Origin: Nocardia australiensis
GTDB lineage: Bacteria > Actinomycetota > Actinomycetes > Mycobacteriales > Mycobacteriaceae
DNA: 64,000 bases
NCBI RefSeq assembly: GCF_020733705.1
Contig: NZ_JAJFZM010000017.1
Span: forward strand, 616,356 to 680,355
Reading direction: 5' to 3'
A model generated the notes under the pieces. It saw only the letters and a program-made list of their open reading frames with translations, had not been told where the DNA came from and did no database searches. The translations under genes and the position numbers were made by a program. Every line of letters begins with the position of its first letter. Position 1 is the stretch's first letter. This document shows positions 25,234 to 35,249 of this stretch, one piece after another.

Positions 25234-25887
25234 ATGAAGGTCTTCATCGTAGGCATCGCCGGCGGCGTCGGGAGCCGTCTGGCCCGGCTGCTGACCGCCA
25301 CCGGCGACCAGGTCGACGGACTCTACCGCCGCCCCGAACAAGGCCAACACCTCGCGGCCGACGGCATCCACGCCACCCACGGCGACCTCACCCGCCTCGA
25401 TGCCCCCGCCCTCGCCGCCCTCCTCCACGACACCGACGTCCTCGTCTTCACCGCCGGAGCGGGCGGTGAAGGCACCACCGCCACCACCGCCATCGACGGC
25501 ACCGGCCTCACCACCGCCATCGAGGCAGTCCGCCTCGCCGGCATCCGCCGCCTCCTGCTCGTCTCCGTCTTCCCCGAAGCATGGCGCCACCGCGACGTCT
25601 CCGACACCTTCGAGCACTACATCGACGTCAAGAAGAAGGCAGACGCCGAACTCGCCGCCACCGATCTCGACTGGACCATCCTGCGCCCCGCCGCCCTCAC
25701 CGACGAACCGGGCACCGACCACATCAGCCTCTCCCCCGCCCTGACCCACACTGACATCACCCGCGACGACGTCGCGGCCACCCTCGCCAAACTCATCCAC
25801 ACCCCACAAATCCACCACCAGATCCTCGAACTCGCCCAAGGCCCCGACCCGATCAACAACGCCGTCCACCGACAGACCCGCACCTGA
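25234..25887 (+). CDS. NAD(P)-binding SDR/NmrA-like protein
   Basis: 217 residues. MKVFIVGIAGGVGSRLARLL is the Rossmann loop; later RRLLLVSVFPEAWRHRDVSD and the YIDVKKKADAELAATDLDWT helix plus ILRPAALTDEPG are typical of atypical SDRs of the NAD(P)H-binding (YwnB/NmrA) kind. The YxxxK equivalent reads YIDVKKKAD. GGAGAG lies upstream. Role unknown; likely part of the TetR-controlled stress cassette. Confidence 0.88.
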   Translation: MKVFIVGIAGGVGSRLARLLTATGDQVDGLYRRPEQGQHLAADGIHATHGDLTRLDAPALAALLHDTDVLVFTAGAGGEGTTATTAIDGTGLTTAIEAVRLAGIRRLLLVSVFPEAWRHRDVSDTFEHYIDVKKKADAELAATDLDWTILRPAALTDEPGTDHISLSPALTHTDITRDDVAATLAKLIHTPQIHHQILELAQGPDPINNAVHRQTRT

Positions 25888-25999
25888 CCAGCCGGGCCCC
25901 TGGACCCGCCAGCGACTCTGGTCTCGCTTCCGGACCCATATCGGGGTCTCGCCCAAGCATGCATCCGAACTCGTCCGCTTCGACCATGCCGCCCATCTC

Positions 26000-27003
26000 C
26001 TAGCGGCAGGGTGCCGAGAGCGGCGACGGCGGCGAGGTGGAGGAGGCCGCGGCGTGTAAGGGGTTGATGCGGTGGGTGAAACTGCACCCGACCAACATCA
26101 GCCAGAAAGTGCGGATCATCGTCGAGCACTTCCACGCCAACGTCGCCCACCTGCTGGAGGGCAAGGCGAAGGCGATGGTCGTGACCGACTCGCGCAAGGC
26201 CGCGGTGAAGTACAAGAAAGCGATCGACGCCTACATCGCCAAGCGAGCCGCCATGGACGCCTCGTACAACTACCGCACCCTGGTCGCCTTCTCCGGCTCG
26301 GTAACCATGGCCGAGAACGAGGAGTGGGCTTCGGACTGGGGGCCGCAGCCGAGCAAGGACGACGAGTTCACCGAGGCCAACCTGAACCCCGGCGCCGGCT
26401 CGAACCCGGCCGCCGCCTTCAACGGCGCGACGTACAAGATCATGCTGGTCGCGAACAAGTTCCAGACAGGGTTCGACCAGCCGCTGCTCTCGGCGATGTA
26501 CGTCGACAAGAAGCTCTCCGGGGTCACTGCCGTGCAGACGCTCTCCCGACTCAACCGCACCCATCGCACTGCGGGCGGGGAGCAGAAGCGCAAGACATTC
26601 GTCATCGACTTCGTGAACAAGCCTGAGGACATCCGGGCCGCGTTCGAGCCGTACTTCACCAACGCCACCCTCGAGACCGAGACCGACCCATACATCGTCG
26701 TCCACCTCGCCACCAAGCTCGCCCAGGCCGGGATCTACACGCCAGAGCAGGTGCGCGAAGTCGCCGAACTCTGGGTCACCCGCAAAGGCAACAACGCGCT
26801 CTCGGCCGCGATCAGCCCGGCCAAGAACAACTTCGCCCGCCGCTACGCGGCGGCGATCGAGGCCGACGACAAAGTCACCCTCAACACCCTCGACCTGTTC
26901 CGCAAGGACGTCTCCACCTACGTCCGGCTCTACGACTTCATGAGCCAGATCGTCGACTACGGCGACCCATACATGGAGATGTTGTCGATCTTCCTGCGGC
27001 TCC
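26000..27003 (+). pseudogene. hsdR: HsdR (type I restriction motor subunit) internal fragment
   Basis: About 330 codons homologous to the C-terminal half of the HsdR helicase region: KGLMRWVKLHPTNISQKVRI, then HLLEGKAKAMVVTDSRKAAV, the helicase motif VANKFQTGFDQPLLSAMYVD, then VQTLSRLNRTHRT and KTFVIDFVNKPEDIRAAFEP. The nuclease domain and first RecA domain are missing at the left. At about 27003 the frame stops being HsdR-like and continues as the antisense of a recombinase gene. The fragment cannot act as a restriction enzyme. Confidence 0.88.
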
Positions 27004-28606
27004 TAGGGCTTGGTAAACATCGCGGGCGATGTGTTCGGGTAGTTGATCGATTCGGACGTCGCCGGTGGGTAGCGCGTCGATCAGAGTGGGGTTGGGCTGT
27101 TGCTGCTGTTCGGTTTCGGCGTCGGCGAGCTGGGTCTTCAGGTCTGCTAGCTGGTCGCGTAGTTGTGTGCGGCGTTCGCTGATGTCTCGGATCAGGTCTT
27201 GGTCGGGTTCGTCGACGAGTTCCAGGCTGCGGACGAGTCGTTTGATTTTGGTTTCGGTGTCGGTGATCCCGTGGCGCAGCGCGGTGATTCGTTGGGTGTG
27301 TTCGGTTTCGGCGTGGGTATGGAGGTCGGCGTTGGTCAGCAGGACGCGGCGGTAGTAGCCGAAGACGTACTGGTTCAGGAAGGTGTTGAGGTGTTCGGTG
27401 ATGTCGTCTTCGCGGACGAAGAACGAGCCTCCGGTGGGATGGCCTTCGGGGATGTAGCTCTTTTTCGCGGCACACACGTAGTAGGCAGCGACGCGGCGGG
27501 TCTTGCCGAACATCCGCCGGTTGCACAGGTCGCAGTAGAGATGGGACCGGTACCGGTAAGAGCGTTTGGTGTGGGGGTGGGAGTTCGCCCCGGCCCCGCG
27601 TCGTGAGTTGTCCCGGGTCTTGCCGCGCTCTTGGACTGCGATGAAGAGGTCGAGATCGACCAGCGGTTCGTGCACTGACTCTTTCGACCACACCCACTCC
27701 GCCACCGGGTTGGCCTGGTTCTTGTTGGATTTGCGGCCCCGCCGGTTCCACACCTGGTGGCCGGTGTATTTGGGATTGGACAACACGCCCGCCACGTTCG
27801 ACCATGTCCATCGCCCGACAGCGGTGTTCGGATCGACGGGCACGGGCGCGGGATGGGTGGTCAGATCGAGGTTGAGACGGTCGGCGATGGCTTGGTGGGA
27901 CAGGTTCTCCTCCCACCGCCACCGGAAGATCTTCTGAACCACTGAGGCCTGGATGGGGTCGGGTTCGAGGCGAGTCTTCTTGTGTCCCTTGGCGCGTTTC
28001 GCGGGAACGGGGTGCGGCACGGGTTTCGCTCGGTACCCGTAGGGTGGCTTGCCGACGTTGTATCCCGCCTCGGTGTGGACGGCGAAACCGTCCCACGACT
28101 TTTCGAGCATCTCGGTGACGTAGAACTCGGCGATGCTTTGTTTGACCCGGCGGGTCAAGACCTGAGTCGCGACCTTCTGTTTGCGGATTCCGTTGGTGGC
28201 CAGGGTGAACGGCTCATCGGCGGCGAGCGGGCCGCACCCCTTGCTGCTGTAGCTCGTGTTCGATGGTGGTGCCGGTGTGGGTGAAACGGGAGATCCGTTC
28301 GATGGATTCACAGATCACGAAGTCGAAGCGGCGGTCCGGGCGTCGGGCCTCGGCCAGGAGGTCCTGGATCCCGCCGTCGCGGGAAACCGGAATCTCGAAC
28401 TGCTCGTGGGCGTGGCCGTGTCCACGCGCGGAAAGGTTCATGCGCCCGGACTCGATATCGTAGAAATAGGCGCAGATTTCCGCGTTGGCAGGCAACGCAA
28501 TCTCGGAACTTGTCAGCTGCCGGGGAATCGACAGGGTCGGGTCCTGAAGATCGGCGGTCGAGGTCCGGCCAGCGAACGCGAACCGCAGCCCCCGCGCGGA
28601 CGACAC
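27004..28606 (-). pseudogene. Large serine recombinase, frameshifted and 3'-truncated
   Basis: The catalytic part starts at a GTG (28606): SSARGLRFAFAGRTSTADLQ, then DPTLSIPRQL with the active Ser in GRTST, and DFVICESIERISRFT. Near 28250 the frame shifts (one net base) and continues as AADEPFTLATNGIRKQKVAT, the recombinase domain YGYRAKPV and the zinc ribbon LYCDLCNRRMFGKTRRVAAY with VCAAK, then a coiled coil. The last residues HIARDVYQALG run into HsdR antisense at about 27003, so the true C-terminus is lost. These enzymes integrate and excise actinobacterial elements. Confidence 0.85.
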
Positions 28607-28641
28607 TGCGATTCCATCCCCACGATCGGCCGACGCCTCGT

Positions 28642-29163
28642 CTACTCGTCCACCTCGAGCCCATTCTGTAAATTTGTCTGGCCCAGCTGCCATTTCGTGA
28701 CCTCCCACAACACTCGGGCCTGGAATTCGGCGAGCATTTCCGCTTCACGTCCTTCGGCGATCCGAATTTCGAATTCCGGCTCTGGCTTCACATACCGGTC
28801 CCGCCCCGCGTTCGGGACGGAACGTTTTCTCGCGTTTCTTTCCGCATCGTTTTCCGGGGTACGAGTCATCGCGCACTGCATTCGTGCGCGACATTCTGGA
28901 TATCCCGAAATTTTCGACGCGGACCGCAATGAACGCTCCGCAACCCCGAATTTGTCAAACGGGCATCTCTTTGCCGCGCCGCTGCCAGCCGACACCCGGC
29001 CGGGCGGTACCCATACCGGGAAACGGCTGCTGCGCGCCCCAGCGGCGCGACCCGCGTGCAGCAATGGGCCATCGGCCCCAGGATCCGCCCGCCGGACGGG
29101 TCCGACAGGTGGAATCGGACACAACGGCCCGGCGTCCGGCTGTCTGTCGATATAAGCGGGCAT
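28642..29163 (-). CDS. Hypothetical protein upstream of the serine recombinase
   Basis: 173 residues from an ATG at 29163 preceded by an excellent ribosome site, GGAGGTGATCAC. The first hundred residues are Pro/Arg-rich with scattered Cys (DAGPLCPIPPVGPVRRADPG); the last 75 (YVKPEPEFEIRIAEGREAEM, then LAEFQARVLWEVTKWQLGQT) are acidic and helical. It ends 35 bases before the recombinase start and so is likely cotranscribed. It may be an accessory gene of the integrative element, such as an excision or regulatory factor; no family is recognised. Confidence 0.6.
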   Translation of the reverse strand: MPAYIDRQPDAGPLCPIPPVGPVRRADPGADGPLLHAGRAAGARSSRFPVWVPPGRVSAGSGAAKRCPFDKFGVAERSLRSASKISGYPECRARMQCAMTRTPENDAERNARKRSVPNAGRDRYVKPEPEFEIRIAEGREAEMLAEFQARVLWEVTKWQLGQTNLQNGLEVDE

Positions 29164-29381
29164 GTGATCACCTCCGGTCTCTCGTGGTTCACCGGAGGAC
29201 TCGTCGACAGCGACAGAAAATGGACACAAGACCCGAGATTCACGGTCGAGTGATCCCTCGTTACGGCACACCGGCGAATATGGACCGGACCGGCTCAGTA
29301 GTGACGACCGTCAGGTGACATTCGTAGACAGGTCAGCGGATGTTCTCGCGGGGCCGGGAGGTGCTTGTGGCAGCGTGTGAT

Positions 29382-29654
29382 TCATCCGTTGGGATGGTTG
29401 ACTTCGTAGCCCGCCGTTGCAGGTGGTCGGCTCGGTTGCGTCGAGAACTGTTGTGACATAGCGAATATGTCGGTACCCACTGTCATCCTGCGCTCACACC
29501 AATTCGCTTCTCGCTCAACATGATTCAGAATGCTCTCCGTCGAATTCTTTCGAGCGACACACCATGCGACCCGCTCCGGCCAGACCACCGCGAGCACGAT
29601 CACCGCCAGCGGAATGCCGACGACCGCAGCAAGTCCCCAGCCCTCGGTAGTCAC
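29382..29654 (-). CDS. Small single-pass membrane protein
   Basis: 90 residues from a GTG that overlaps the stop of the small Cys-rich gene (GTGA). One membrane helix (LAAVVGIPLAVIVLAVVW) lies near the N-terminus, then a charged segment KNSTESILNHVEREANWCER. Third gene of the glycoside-hydrolase operon. No family recognised. Confidence 0.55.
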   Translation of the reverse strand: MTTEGWGLAAVVGIPLAVIVLAVVWPERVAWCVARKNSTESILNHVEREANWCERRMTVGTDIFAMSQQFSTQPSRPPATAGYEVNHPNG

Positions 29655-29806
29655 GGCCGATTGCTGTCCGGGACAAGCCGCTTCGCCTCGATCAACCGGA
29701 GCTTGGCCTGCTGCTTGACCGGGCAGACGCACAGCGCGCAGTCGATATGGACCTGCATCACCGTGTGCGCCCAGGGGCACTGCGGGCGACGAGGTTCCGG
29801 TGTCAC
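29651..29806 (-). CDS. Small Cys/His-rich protein
   Basis: 51 residues from GTG: CPWAHTVMQVHIDCALCVCP followed by VKQQAKLRLIEAKRLVPDS. Four Cys and two His in a short space suggest a zinc knuckle. It begins 24 bases after the glycoside hydrolase stop and overlaps the next gene by four bases, so it is translationally coupled on both sides. It may mediate protein contacts or sense metal/redox; unknown. Confidence 0.55.
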   Translation of the reverse strand: MTPEPRRPQCPWAHTVMQVHIDCALCVCPVKQQAKLRLIEAKRLVPDSNRP

Positions 29807-29829
29807 TGACGCACCTTGCCCTGGCCGAC

Positions 29830-31344
29830 TCAGTCCGTCGCAGCGTCGCCCCGGGTTGTCGGCGGTGCGGGGCAGTCGATGAATACCGGCGTCGACGAGA
29901 CCGGAATGCGAAGCATGCCGTCCTGGAGGCGGACCGGCACTCGAGCACCGAAGGCATCCACAGCATGGGCGCTGGAATATGGCCATTCCCATGCGAATTC
30001 GTTCGTCGAACCGTCGCGGTCGGCTGTGCTGATGTGCCGCTCCCAGGTGACCAGCGCTGGAGCGTTGTGGGTCCGTTCGGCCTCGAACAGGTATAGGTCG
30101 GGCCGGTCGGCGACTGTGATCCGCCGAACCTCGGTCGCCCCGTCGAGCAGGCGCGCCATCAATTCGAATGTATCGGCGGCTGGATGCCGGTGCGTGAGGG
30201 TGTCGCCTCTACTGTCCATGAGTTGGAGTTTGCCGAACATCAGTACACCCGCGACGCGACTGTCATGATAGAAGTCCCATTCGGGACCGATCGCATAGTG
30301 GAGGTTGCGCCGGATGCCCTCGGCGAGCGCGAGCATGGTGCGCACCACCATGTCCCGGCAGGCGAGCCGGTGACGGTGATCGTCCAGTTCGGGTGGGCAT
30401 CCGTTCATGAACATCTGCAGGGTCGGCGGCAACTCGTCCATGCGTTGATAGAGCGCGACGACGGGCGCGTCTTCGGCGGCTTCGAGATCCTCGAGGGTGT
30501 CTGGCATCGGTGCCTGTCCGAGGAATTGTCGCTGATGAACTGCGAGTACATCGGTCAGGTACGGCAGATTCTCGGGGAATTCCGTGGGCAATGGCCCGCT
30601 GTGTTCGCTGGCGACGACGGGCTGTCGGCATCCGTGCGCGGCCAGTTGCACTCGGCACGCCCGCACGAGGCCGGTGACCGTGTAGGGGTCTCCATACGGG
30701 TGGATGTCGAAGACGTCGAAATGCTCGGCTCCGTCCCGCAATACCTCGCCGAAGAAGCTCGCCCAGGTCTGCGCTCCGGCCGGTCCGTCGCCCACCATTG
30801 CCCCCGGTACCGCTGCGCCAAGCACCACTAGTGCGGCGGGATCCGCCTGTTCCACCGCCTCGTGGAACACCCGCAACTGCGTCAGATATTCACCGGCCGT
30901 TCCGGCCCAGAACAACGGCAGACAGGGTTCGATCTCACACTGCCAGAACCGAATCCGGCCCGGCCGGTGACCCACCAACTTTCGGACGAATCGGTGGTAC
31001 TGCTTGATGTCGACCGCCGGTGACGCGGGCAGCCAGCGGGTGGGATGCCGCGTCGCCCACCGTGAACCGGAGCACACCGTCACCCACGCCTCCTCACCGT
31101 CGCCGAGCCGGTCGAGCAGCGCATCCAGTGCGTCCCAGACGAACCGGCCGGGTTCCGGCTCGATCTGCGACCAGAAGAGGTTCACCCGGACAATGCCCGC
31201 GCCCAACGCCCGCGCCTGTGGCACGAACTCCTCCGGCGCTCCGAACAGCCCGTAGGTGGTGCCGCGCACTACGCCGAGACGGGTATCCGACAGCACTTCA
31301 TCCGCCGATGCCACAGGGGTCACGGTCGTCTCCTTCTCAAGCAT
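29830..31344 (-). CDS. TIM-barrel glycoside hydrolase-like protein (clan GH-A type)
   Basis: 504 residues. TTYGLFGAPEEFVPQARALG with GAGIVRVNLFWSQIEPEPGR opens a (beta/alpha)8 barrel of the cellulase/GH39 kind. FWQCEIEPCLPLFWAGT supplies the likely acid/base Glu, FDVFDIHPYGDPYTV is a conserved strand and VVASEHSGPLPTEF holds the likely nucleophile Glu. There is no signal peptide, so it should be cytoplasmic, acting on a glycoside or oligosaccharide taken up or made in the cell. The start codon adjoins a perfect palindrome (31345-31367), the probable operator of the divergent TetR. Confidence 0.78.
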   Translation of the reverse strand: MLEKETTVTPVASADEVLSDTRLGVVRGTTYGLFGAPEEFVPQARALGAGIVRVNLFWSQIEPEPGRFVWDALDALLDRLGDGEEAWVTVCSGSRWATRHPTRWLPASPAVDIKQYHRFVRKLVGHRPGRIRFWQCEIEPCLPLFWAGTAGEYLTQLRVFHEAVEQADPAALVVLGAAVPGAMVGDGPAGAQTWASFFGEVLRDGAEHFDVFDIHPYGDPYTVTGLVRACRVQLAAHGCRQPVVASEHSGPLPTEFPENLPYLTDVLAVHQRQFLGQAPMPDTLEDLEAAEDAPVVALYQRMDELPPTLQMFMNGCPPELDDHRHRLACRDMVVRTMLALAEGIRRNLHYAIGPEWDFYHDSRVAGVLMFGKLQLMDSRGDTLTHRHPAADTFELMARLLDGATEVRRITVADRPDLYLFEAERTHNAPALVTWERHISTADRDGSTNEFAWEWPYSSAHAVDAFGARVPVRLQDGMLRIPVSSTPVFIDCPAPPTTRGDAATD

Positions 31345-31367
31345 ATAGAGGACTGTAAGTCCTCTAT
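31345..31367. promoter_or_regulatory. Perfect 10-bp-arm palindrome, TetR operator
   Basis: ATAGAGGACT, GTA, AGTCCTCTAT: exact inverted arms next to the GH start codon, 72 bases from the divergent tetR. Binding here would block ribosome or polymerase access to the hydrolase operon. Confidence 0.85.
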
Positions 31368-31438
31368 TATTTCGCTAGACTACCACAGAAATCTGCGCAT
31401 TAGGGACGTTAAGTACTCAATATTGAACGGAGTCGGGA

Positions 31439-32065
31439 ATGCCGCACAAAGCGAGCCGCGGGGACGATCACCGTAAGGCGCCACGCCGGCGCGGCGAGGT
31501 GCTGGAGCGGGCGATCCTGCGGGCGGCGTCGGAGGAGCTTGCCGAGGTCGGCTACGTCGGGTTCGGCATCGACCGGGTCGCCGCCCGCGCCGGGACCAAC
31601 AAGACCACGATCTATCGTCGCTGGCCCAGCCGTGCGGCACTAGCGACCGCCGCATTCCGCGATACCGCGCTGGCGGACGATCTGCCCGACACAGGCGACC
31701 TGCGCGCGGACGCGCTCGCGATGCTGCGCGCCGCCGCCGAGCGCATCGCGTCACGACAGGGCGAGATTTTGCAGGTGCTGGCCACCGAAATGCGCAGCGA
31801 ACCGGAGTTGATGGCCGAGGTTCGAGATGAGCTGATCGGCGCCGGGATCACCCGATGGCTGACTCTCCTCGGCCGAGCCGTCGCCCGGGGCCAGGCCCGC
31901 CCCGAGGCGTTGTCGCCACGCATCGCCACCGTGGCGGTCGATCTGCTCCGCAACGAATACCTCCTCCGAGGGGTCACCGCCGTTCCCGACACCACCATCA
32001 TCGAGATCATCGACACGATCTACCTGCCACTCGTGCGGCCACACACCGAGCAGGACGACGAATGA
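31439..32065 (+). CDS. TetR-family regulator of the glycoside-hydrolase operon
   Basis: 208 residues. N-terminal HTH ERAILRAASEELAEVGYVGF, then GIDRVAARAGTNKTTIYRRW. The TetR_C-like ligand domain is EILQVLATEMRSEPELMAEV with DELIGAGITRWL. It is divergent from the GH operon, with a perfect palindrome between. The ligand is unknown. Confidence 0.92.
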   Translation: MPHKASRGDDHRKAPRRRGEVLERAILRAASEELAEVGYVGFGIDRVAARAGTNKTTIYRRWPSRAALATAAFRDTALADDLPDTGDLRADALAMLRAAAERIASRQGEILQVLATEMRSEPELMAEVRDELIGAGITRWLTLLGRAVARGQARPEALSPRIATVAVDLLRNEYLLRGVTAVPDTTIIEIIDTIYLPLVRPHTEQDDE

Positions 32066-32244
32066 ACTCGCGCCTGTACGGATTGCGAAGTCACGACACC
32101 GGTATGGCCACCCGCACTCTTCAGTCGCATTTTCGCAGGTCGGATCGTTTTCCGGGAAGAGGGGTGGCCATGGTCAAGTTCCGTACCCCGCGACTGCACC
32201 GGCCGGAGCTGACATCAGCGCGCAAGGAGTGCGTAACGGAGATG

Positions 32245-32389
32245 TCACCCCGGCGAGCATCGCGACCTCTTCACGCCGCAGTCCCGGCACCCGCCGCTCG
32301 GAGAGGCCGGCGGGCAGCCCGGCTTGCTCCGGGCTGATGCTCGCCCGCTTCGCGATGAGGAACTCGCGGATGTCGTCTTTGGTGCTCAT
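32245..32389 (-). pseudogene. N-terminal fragment of a MmyB-like XRE regulator
   Basis: MSTKDDIREFLIAKRASISP, then EQAGLPAGLSERRVPGLRRE and EVAMLAGVT is the characteristic start of actinobacterial MmyB-like HTH regulators. It breaks off at SPLRT instead of continuing into the YYVRLE region, so only about 48 codons remain. The full-length form is usually divergent from an oxidoreductase gene, as here. Confidence 0.75.
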
Positions 32390-32534
32390 AGCAACTACAG
32401 GATAGGCGCGACCTCGTCGGGCCCGAGGGGTCCTGATAGGCCCTCCCGCGCGTGGATGGCGCGGCGAAGACTGGATGGTGCCGCGCGCTGCGGCGCGCAC
32501 CGCTGAACCCGAGAACGAAATGATTGGAGGACCC

Positions 32535-33583
32535 ATGCCCACGACTGTGAATGCCTACGGTGCCGTGTCGGCGACCGGCCCGTTGGAGCCGATGACGATC
32601 GAGCGTCGCGACCTCGGTCTGCACGATGTCCTCATCGACATCGACTACGCCGGGATCTGCCACTCCGATATCCACACGATCCGCGGCGAGTGGGGTGAGA
32701 TCGCCTATCCGCAGGTCGTGGGCCACGAGATCGTCGGCCACGTCGCCGCGATCGGCTCGGAAGTCACCAAGCACAAGGTCGGCGACCGCGTCGGCGTGGG
32801 CTGCGAATCCGGCTCCTGCGGTCACTGTGAGCAGTGCCGTAAGGGCGAAGAGGTGTATTGCCTCAACGGCAATATCCAGACCTATGCCGGTGTCGACGTG
32901 GACGGAACGATCACGCAGGGCGGCTACTCGCAGGCCACCCGTCATCGACGAGCACTTCGTGCTCAGCGTGCCGGAATCGCTGCCGCTGGAGAAGGTCGCC
33001 CCGCTGTTGTGTGCGGGCGTGACCCTGTACTCGCCACTCAAGCACTGGAATGCGGGCCCTGGCAGCAGGGTCGCGATCGTCGGTATGGGCGACCTCGGCC
33101 ACGTCGGTGTGAAGCTCGCCCACACCCTGGGCTGCGAGGTCACCGCGCTCTCCCGCACTCTGGCGAAGAAGGACGACGGCCTCGCGTTCTGTGCTGATCA
33201 CTACTACGCCACCGAGGACGAGGAGACATTCACCAAGCTCGCCGGGCAGTTCGACCTGATCCTCAACACCGTCTCGGTCGGGGTGGATATGGGCAAGTAC
33301 GTGAACCTGCACGCTGTCGACGGCACCATGGTCATGCTCGGTGCCCCGTCGGAGGAGATCACCGTGCAGGTCATGCCCCTGAACATGGGCCGCCGCAGCA
33401 TCGCCGGCTCCGCCAACGGCGGCATCCCGATCACCCAGGAGATGCTCGACTTCTGCGCCGAGCACAACATCCTCCCCGAAACCGAACTTATTGGCGCGAA
33501 CGACATCAACGACGCGTACCGGGCGGGTCATCGCCTCCGATGTCCGCTACCGCTTGGTCATCGACACCAGCACCCTCAACTGA
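32535..33583 (+). pseudogene. Zinc alcohol dehydrogenase (YahK/CAD type) with two single-base frameshifts
   Basis: MPTTVNAYGAVSATGPLEPM starts an MDR-family ADH. Zinc ligands: CHSDIHTIRGEWG, GHEIVGHVAAIG, and the structural site CESGSCGHCEQCRKGEEVYC. One extra C at about 32936 moves the frame (YSQAT / VIDEHFVLSVPESLPLEK continues in the next frame). A second extra G near 33528 precedes VIASDVRYRLVIDTSTLN and the stop at 33583. With both removed the protein would be 348 residues, exactly the family length. Likely NADPH-dependent aldehyde reductase if intact. Confidence 0.85.
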
Positions 33584-33609
33584 ACGCCAGGAGACAGGAG
33601 AGCAACAGC

Positions 33610-33939
33610 ATGGCTCGTGTGCTGATCACCGGGTCCACCGACGGCATCGGGCTCGCGACCGCCGAGGCGCTCATCGAGGACGGCCACCGCGCCGCCGTGC
33701 ACGCCCGCACGACCACGCGGCTCGCCGCCGTCGAGCACCTCACCGACCGCGGAGCCGAGTCGATCACCGGCGACCTCGCCAACCTCGACGAGGTCGCCAG
33801 CCTCGTCGAACAGGCGAACCGGCTGGGATGCTTCGACGCGGTCATCCACAATGCCGGAACGATGTCGGGCCCGGTGCTGCCGGTCAACGTCACCGCACCG
33901 TATGTCATGACCGCGCGGTGGCAGGCGTATCGGTCATAG
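33610..33939 (+). pseudogene. Truncated short-chain dehydrogenase
   Basis: MARVLITGSTDGIGLATAEA is a normal SDR start, followed by VHNAG-like CFDAVIHNAGTMSGPVLPV and NVTAPYVMTA. It then ends after seven more residues at 33939, losing the Ser-Tyr-Lys active site. 109 residues instead of about 240. It follows the ADH by 26 bases and was probably in its operon. Confidence 0.8.
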
Positions 33940-34013
33940 GCCCATCATGGTCACCGGAACATTCTCGTTCCACCGAATAACTCCGCAAGTGAGCTGACGA
34001 CGCGTCATATGGT

Positions 34014-34660
34014 TTGGTCAGCACGGACTCGACCGCCTGGCCCCGGGCAGCTCCTTACTACGCCATCTACTCGACCAGCTTCAGCCCGAAACCGAGCAGA
34101 CCGACATGTACGTGTACAACCCTCGCGGACCTGATCGGCAGCCACCCGCATACCCTTGCCATCAGCCCGGCACTTCGAGCGGCACCCGAACTGCCGGCAT
34201 GCACCGACGCTGAACTGATGGCCCAAGCTCACCAAGACCGTGCACACGCGGCGCTGGTGGCTCGGGTGCGGGCCGGCGAGACTACGACAGGTGGGCGAGA
34301 CACGCCGACAGTGTGGTGATGTACTACGCCGAGTTGACCGAGCGCGATGACCACGACATGGCTTGGTTCATCGCCGTGAAGTCGTGCTTCGGCAGTGCGG
34401 ACCGACACTGGTTCGGCATGCCGGAATGGCCAGCCTTCGTGAATGCGTTTGTCGACAAGACGTTTTCGGGATCGCGCCCCCTGCACGACTACGACCAAGA
34501 CGATGCCGCCAGGTCTCGCGGTCTGGTCAAGCAAGCCCGCACACCCCGAGCGCTGCCTATCCCAGCCGAGGAACTGCGCACCGGATTGCTGAACGGCCCG
34601 GACCACATGGACCCAGACGTGCTGAACTGGTGCACCAACGACGGGATCGGATTCTTGTGA
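34014..34660 (+). pseudogene. Decayed hypothetical gene with frameshift
   Basis: The first frame contains LADLIGSHPHTLAISPALRA and TDAELMAQAHQDRAHAALVA; the second, from about 34290, continues YDRWARHADSVVMYYAELTE with RDDHDMAWFIAVKSCFGSAD and ends CTNDGIGFL at 34660. The join ARVRAGE/YDRWARHADSV looks natural. Function unknown; the second part alone could be expressed from the GTG/ATG at 34313-34319. Confidence 0.45.
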
Positions 34661-35249
34661 CTCCCCCGCGACCAAAACGGCAATACACCACTCTAAGCCA
34701 GGCGGGCACCGTTTCGGTAGACATCCAATGGTTCCGCTGCCCGGGGCCGGGAACCCCCGCCAGCAGCCGCGCCGTGGCGATCAACACAAGGCGGTGCGGG
34801 TGTCGCACCCGGAAGAAACCAAAGCGAGCAGGACGGCCGCGTCCGTGCGATGCGGGCCGCAGAACTACCGAAGGTGGTGGGACCGCAACAATCTGCCAAT
34901 TCGTTAGCACACTAGTTCGATCTGTCCAAATATGGATCCCGCACCAGCGGGATCTGCCCAATTCACAGCTCGTAATCAGCTTCGATGACTAACTGTCCTA
35001 CAGGAAATTGCAGGTCATCCCCGTTCCCATGTTCACAGTGCCCCGCCGAGGGCACGAACCTGCGACAACTACCTTCGGGATTCGCTTGTGCTCTGGGAAA
35101 GCCGGCTGTCGGCGGCGAGGGTATCGGCCGGGGAGGGCGTCGGCAGGTTTGACGATCTACAGGCCGACGTGGGGGAACTCGGCCGTCGGACATCGCGTGT
35201 TTGCCTGAGCCCCGAGGGTGTCGGACAGTGCAGCGACAATGAGGTGGTG
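34661..35249. other. Gene-free stretch
   Basis: About 590 bases with only short overlapping frames. The last part (35088-35249) stays open in frame with the nuclease gene but has no convincing start. No repeats or RNA seen. Confidence 0.4.
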
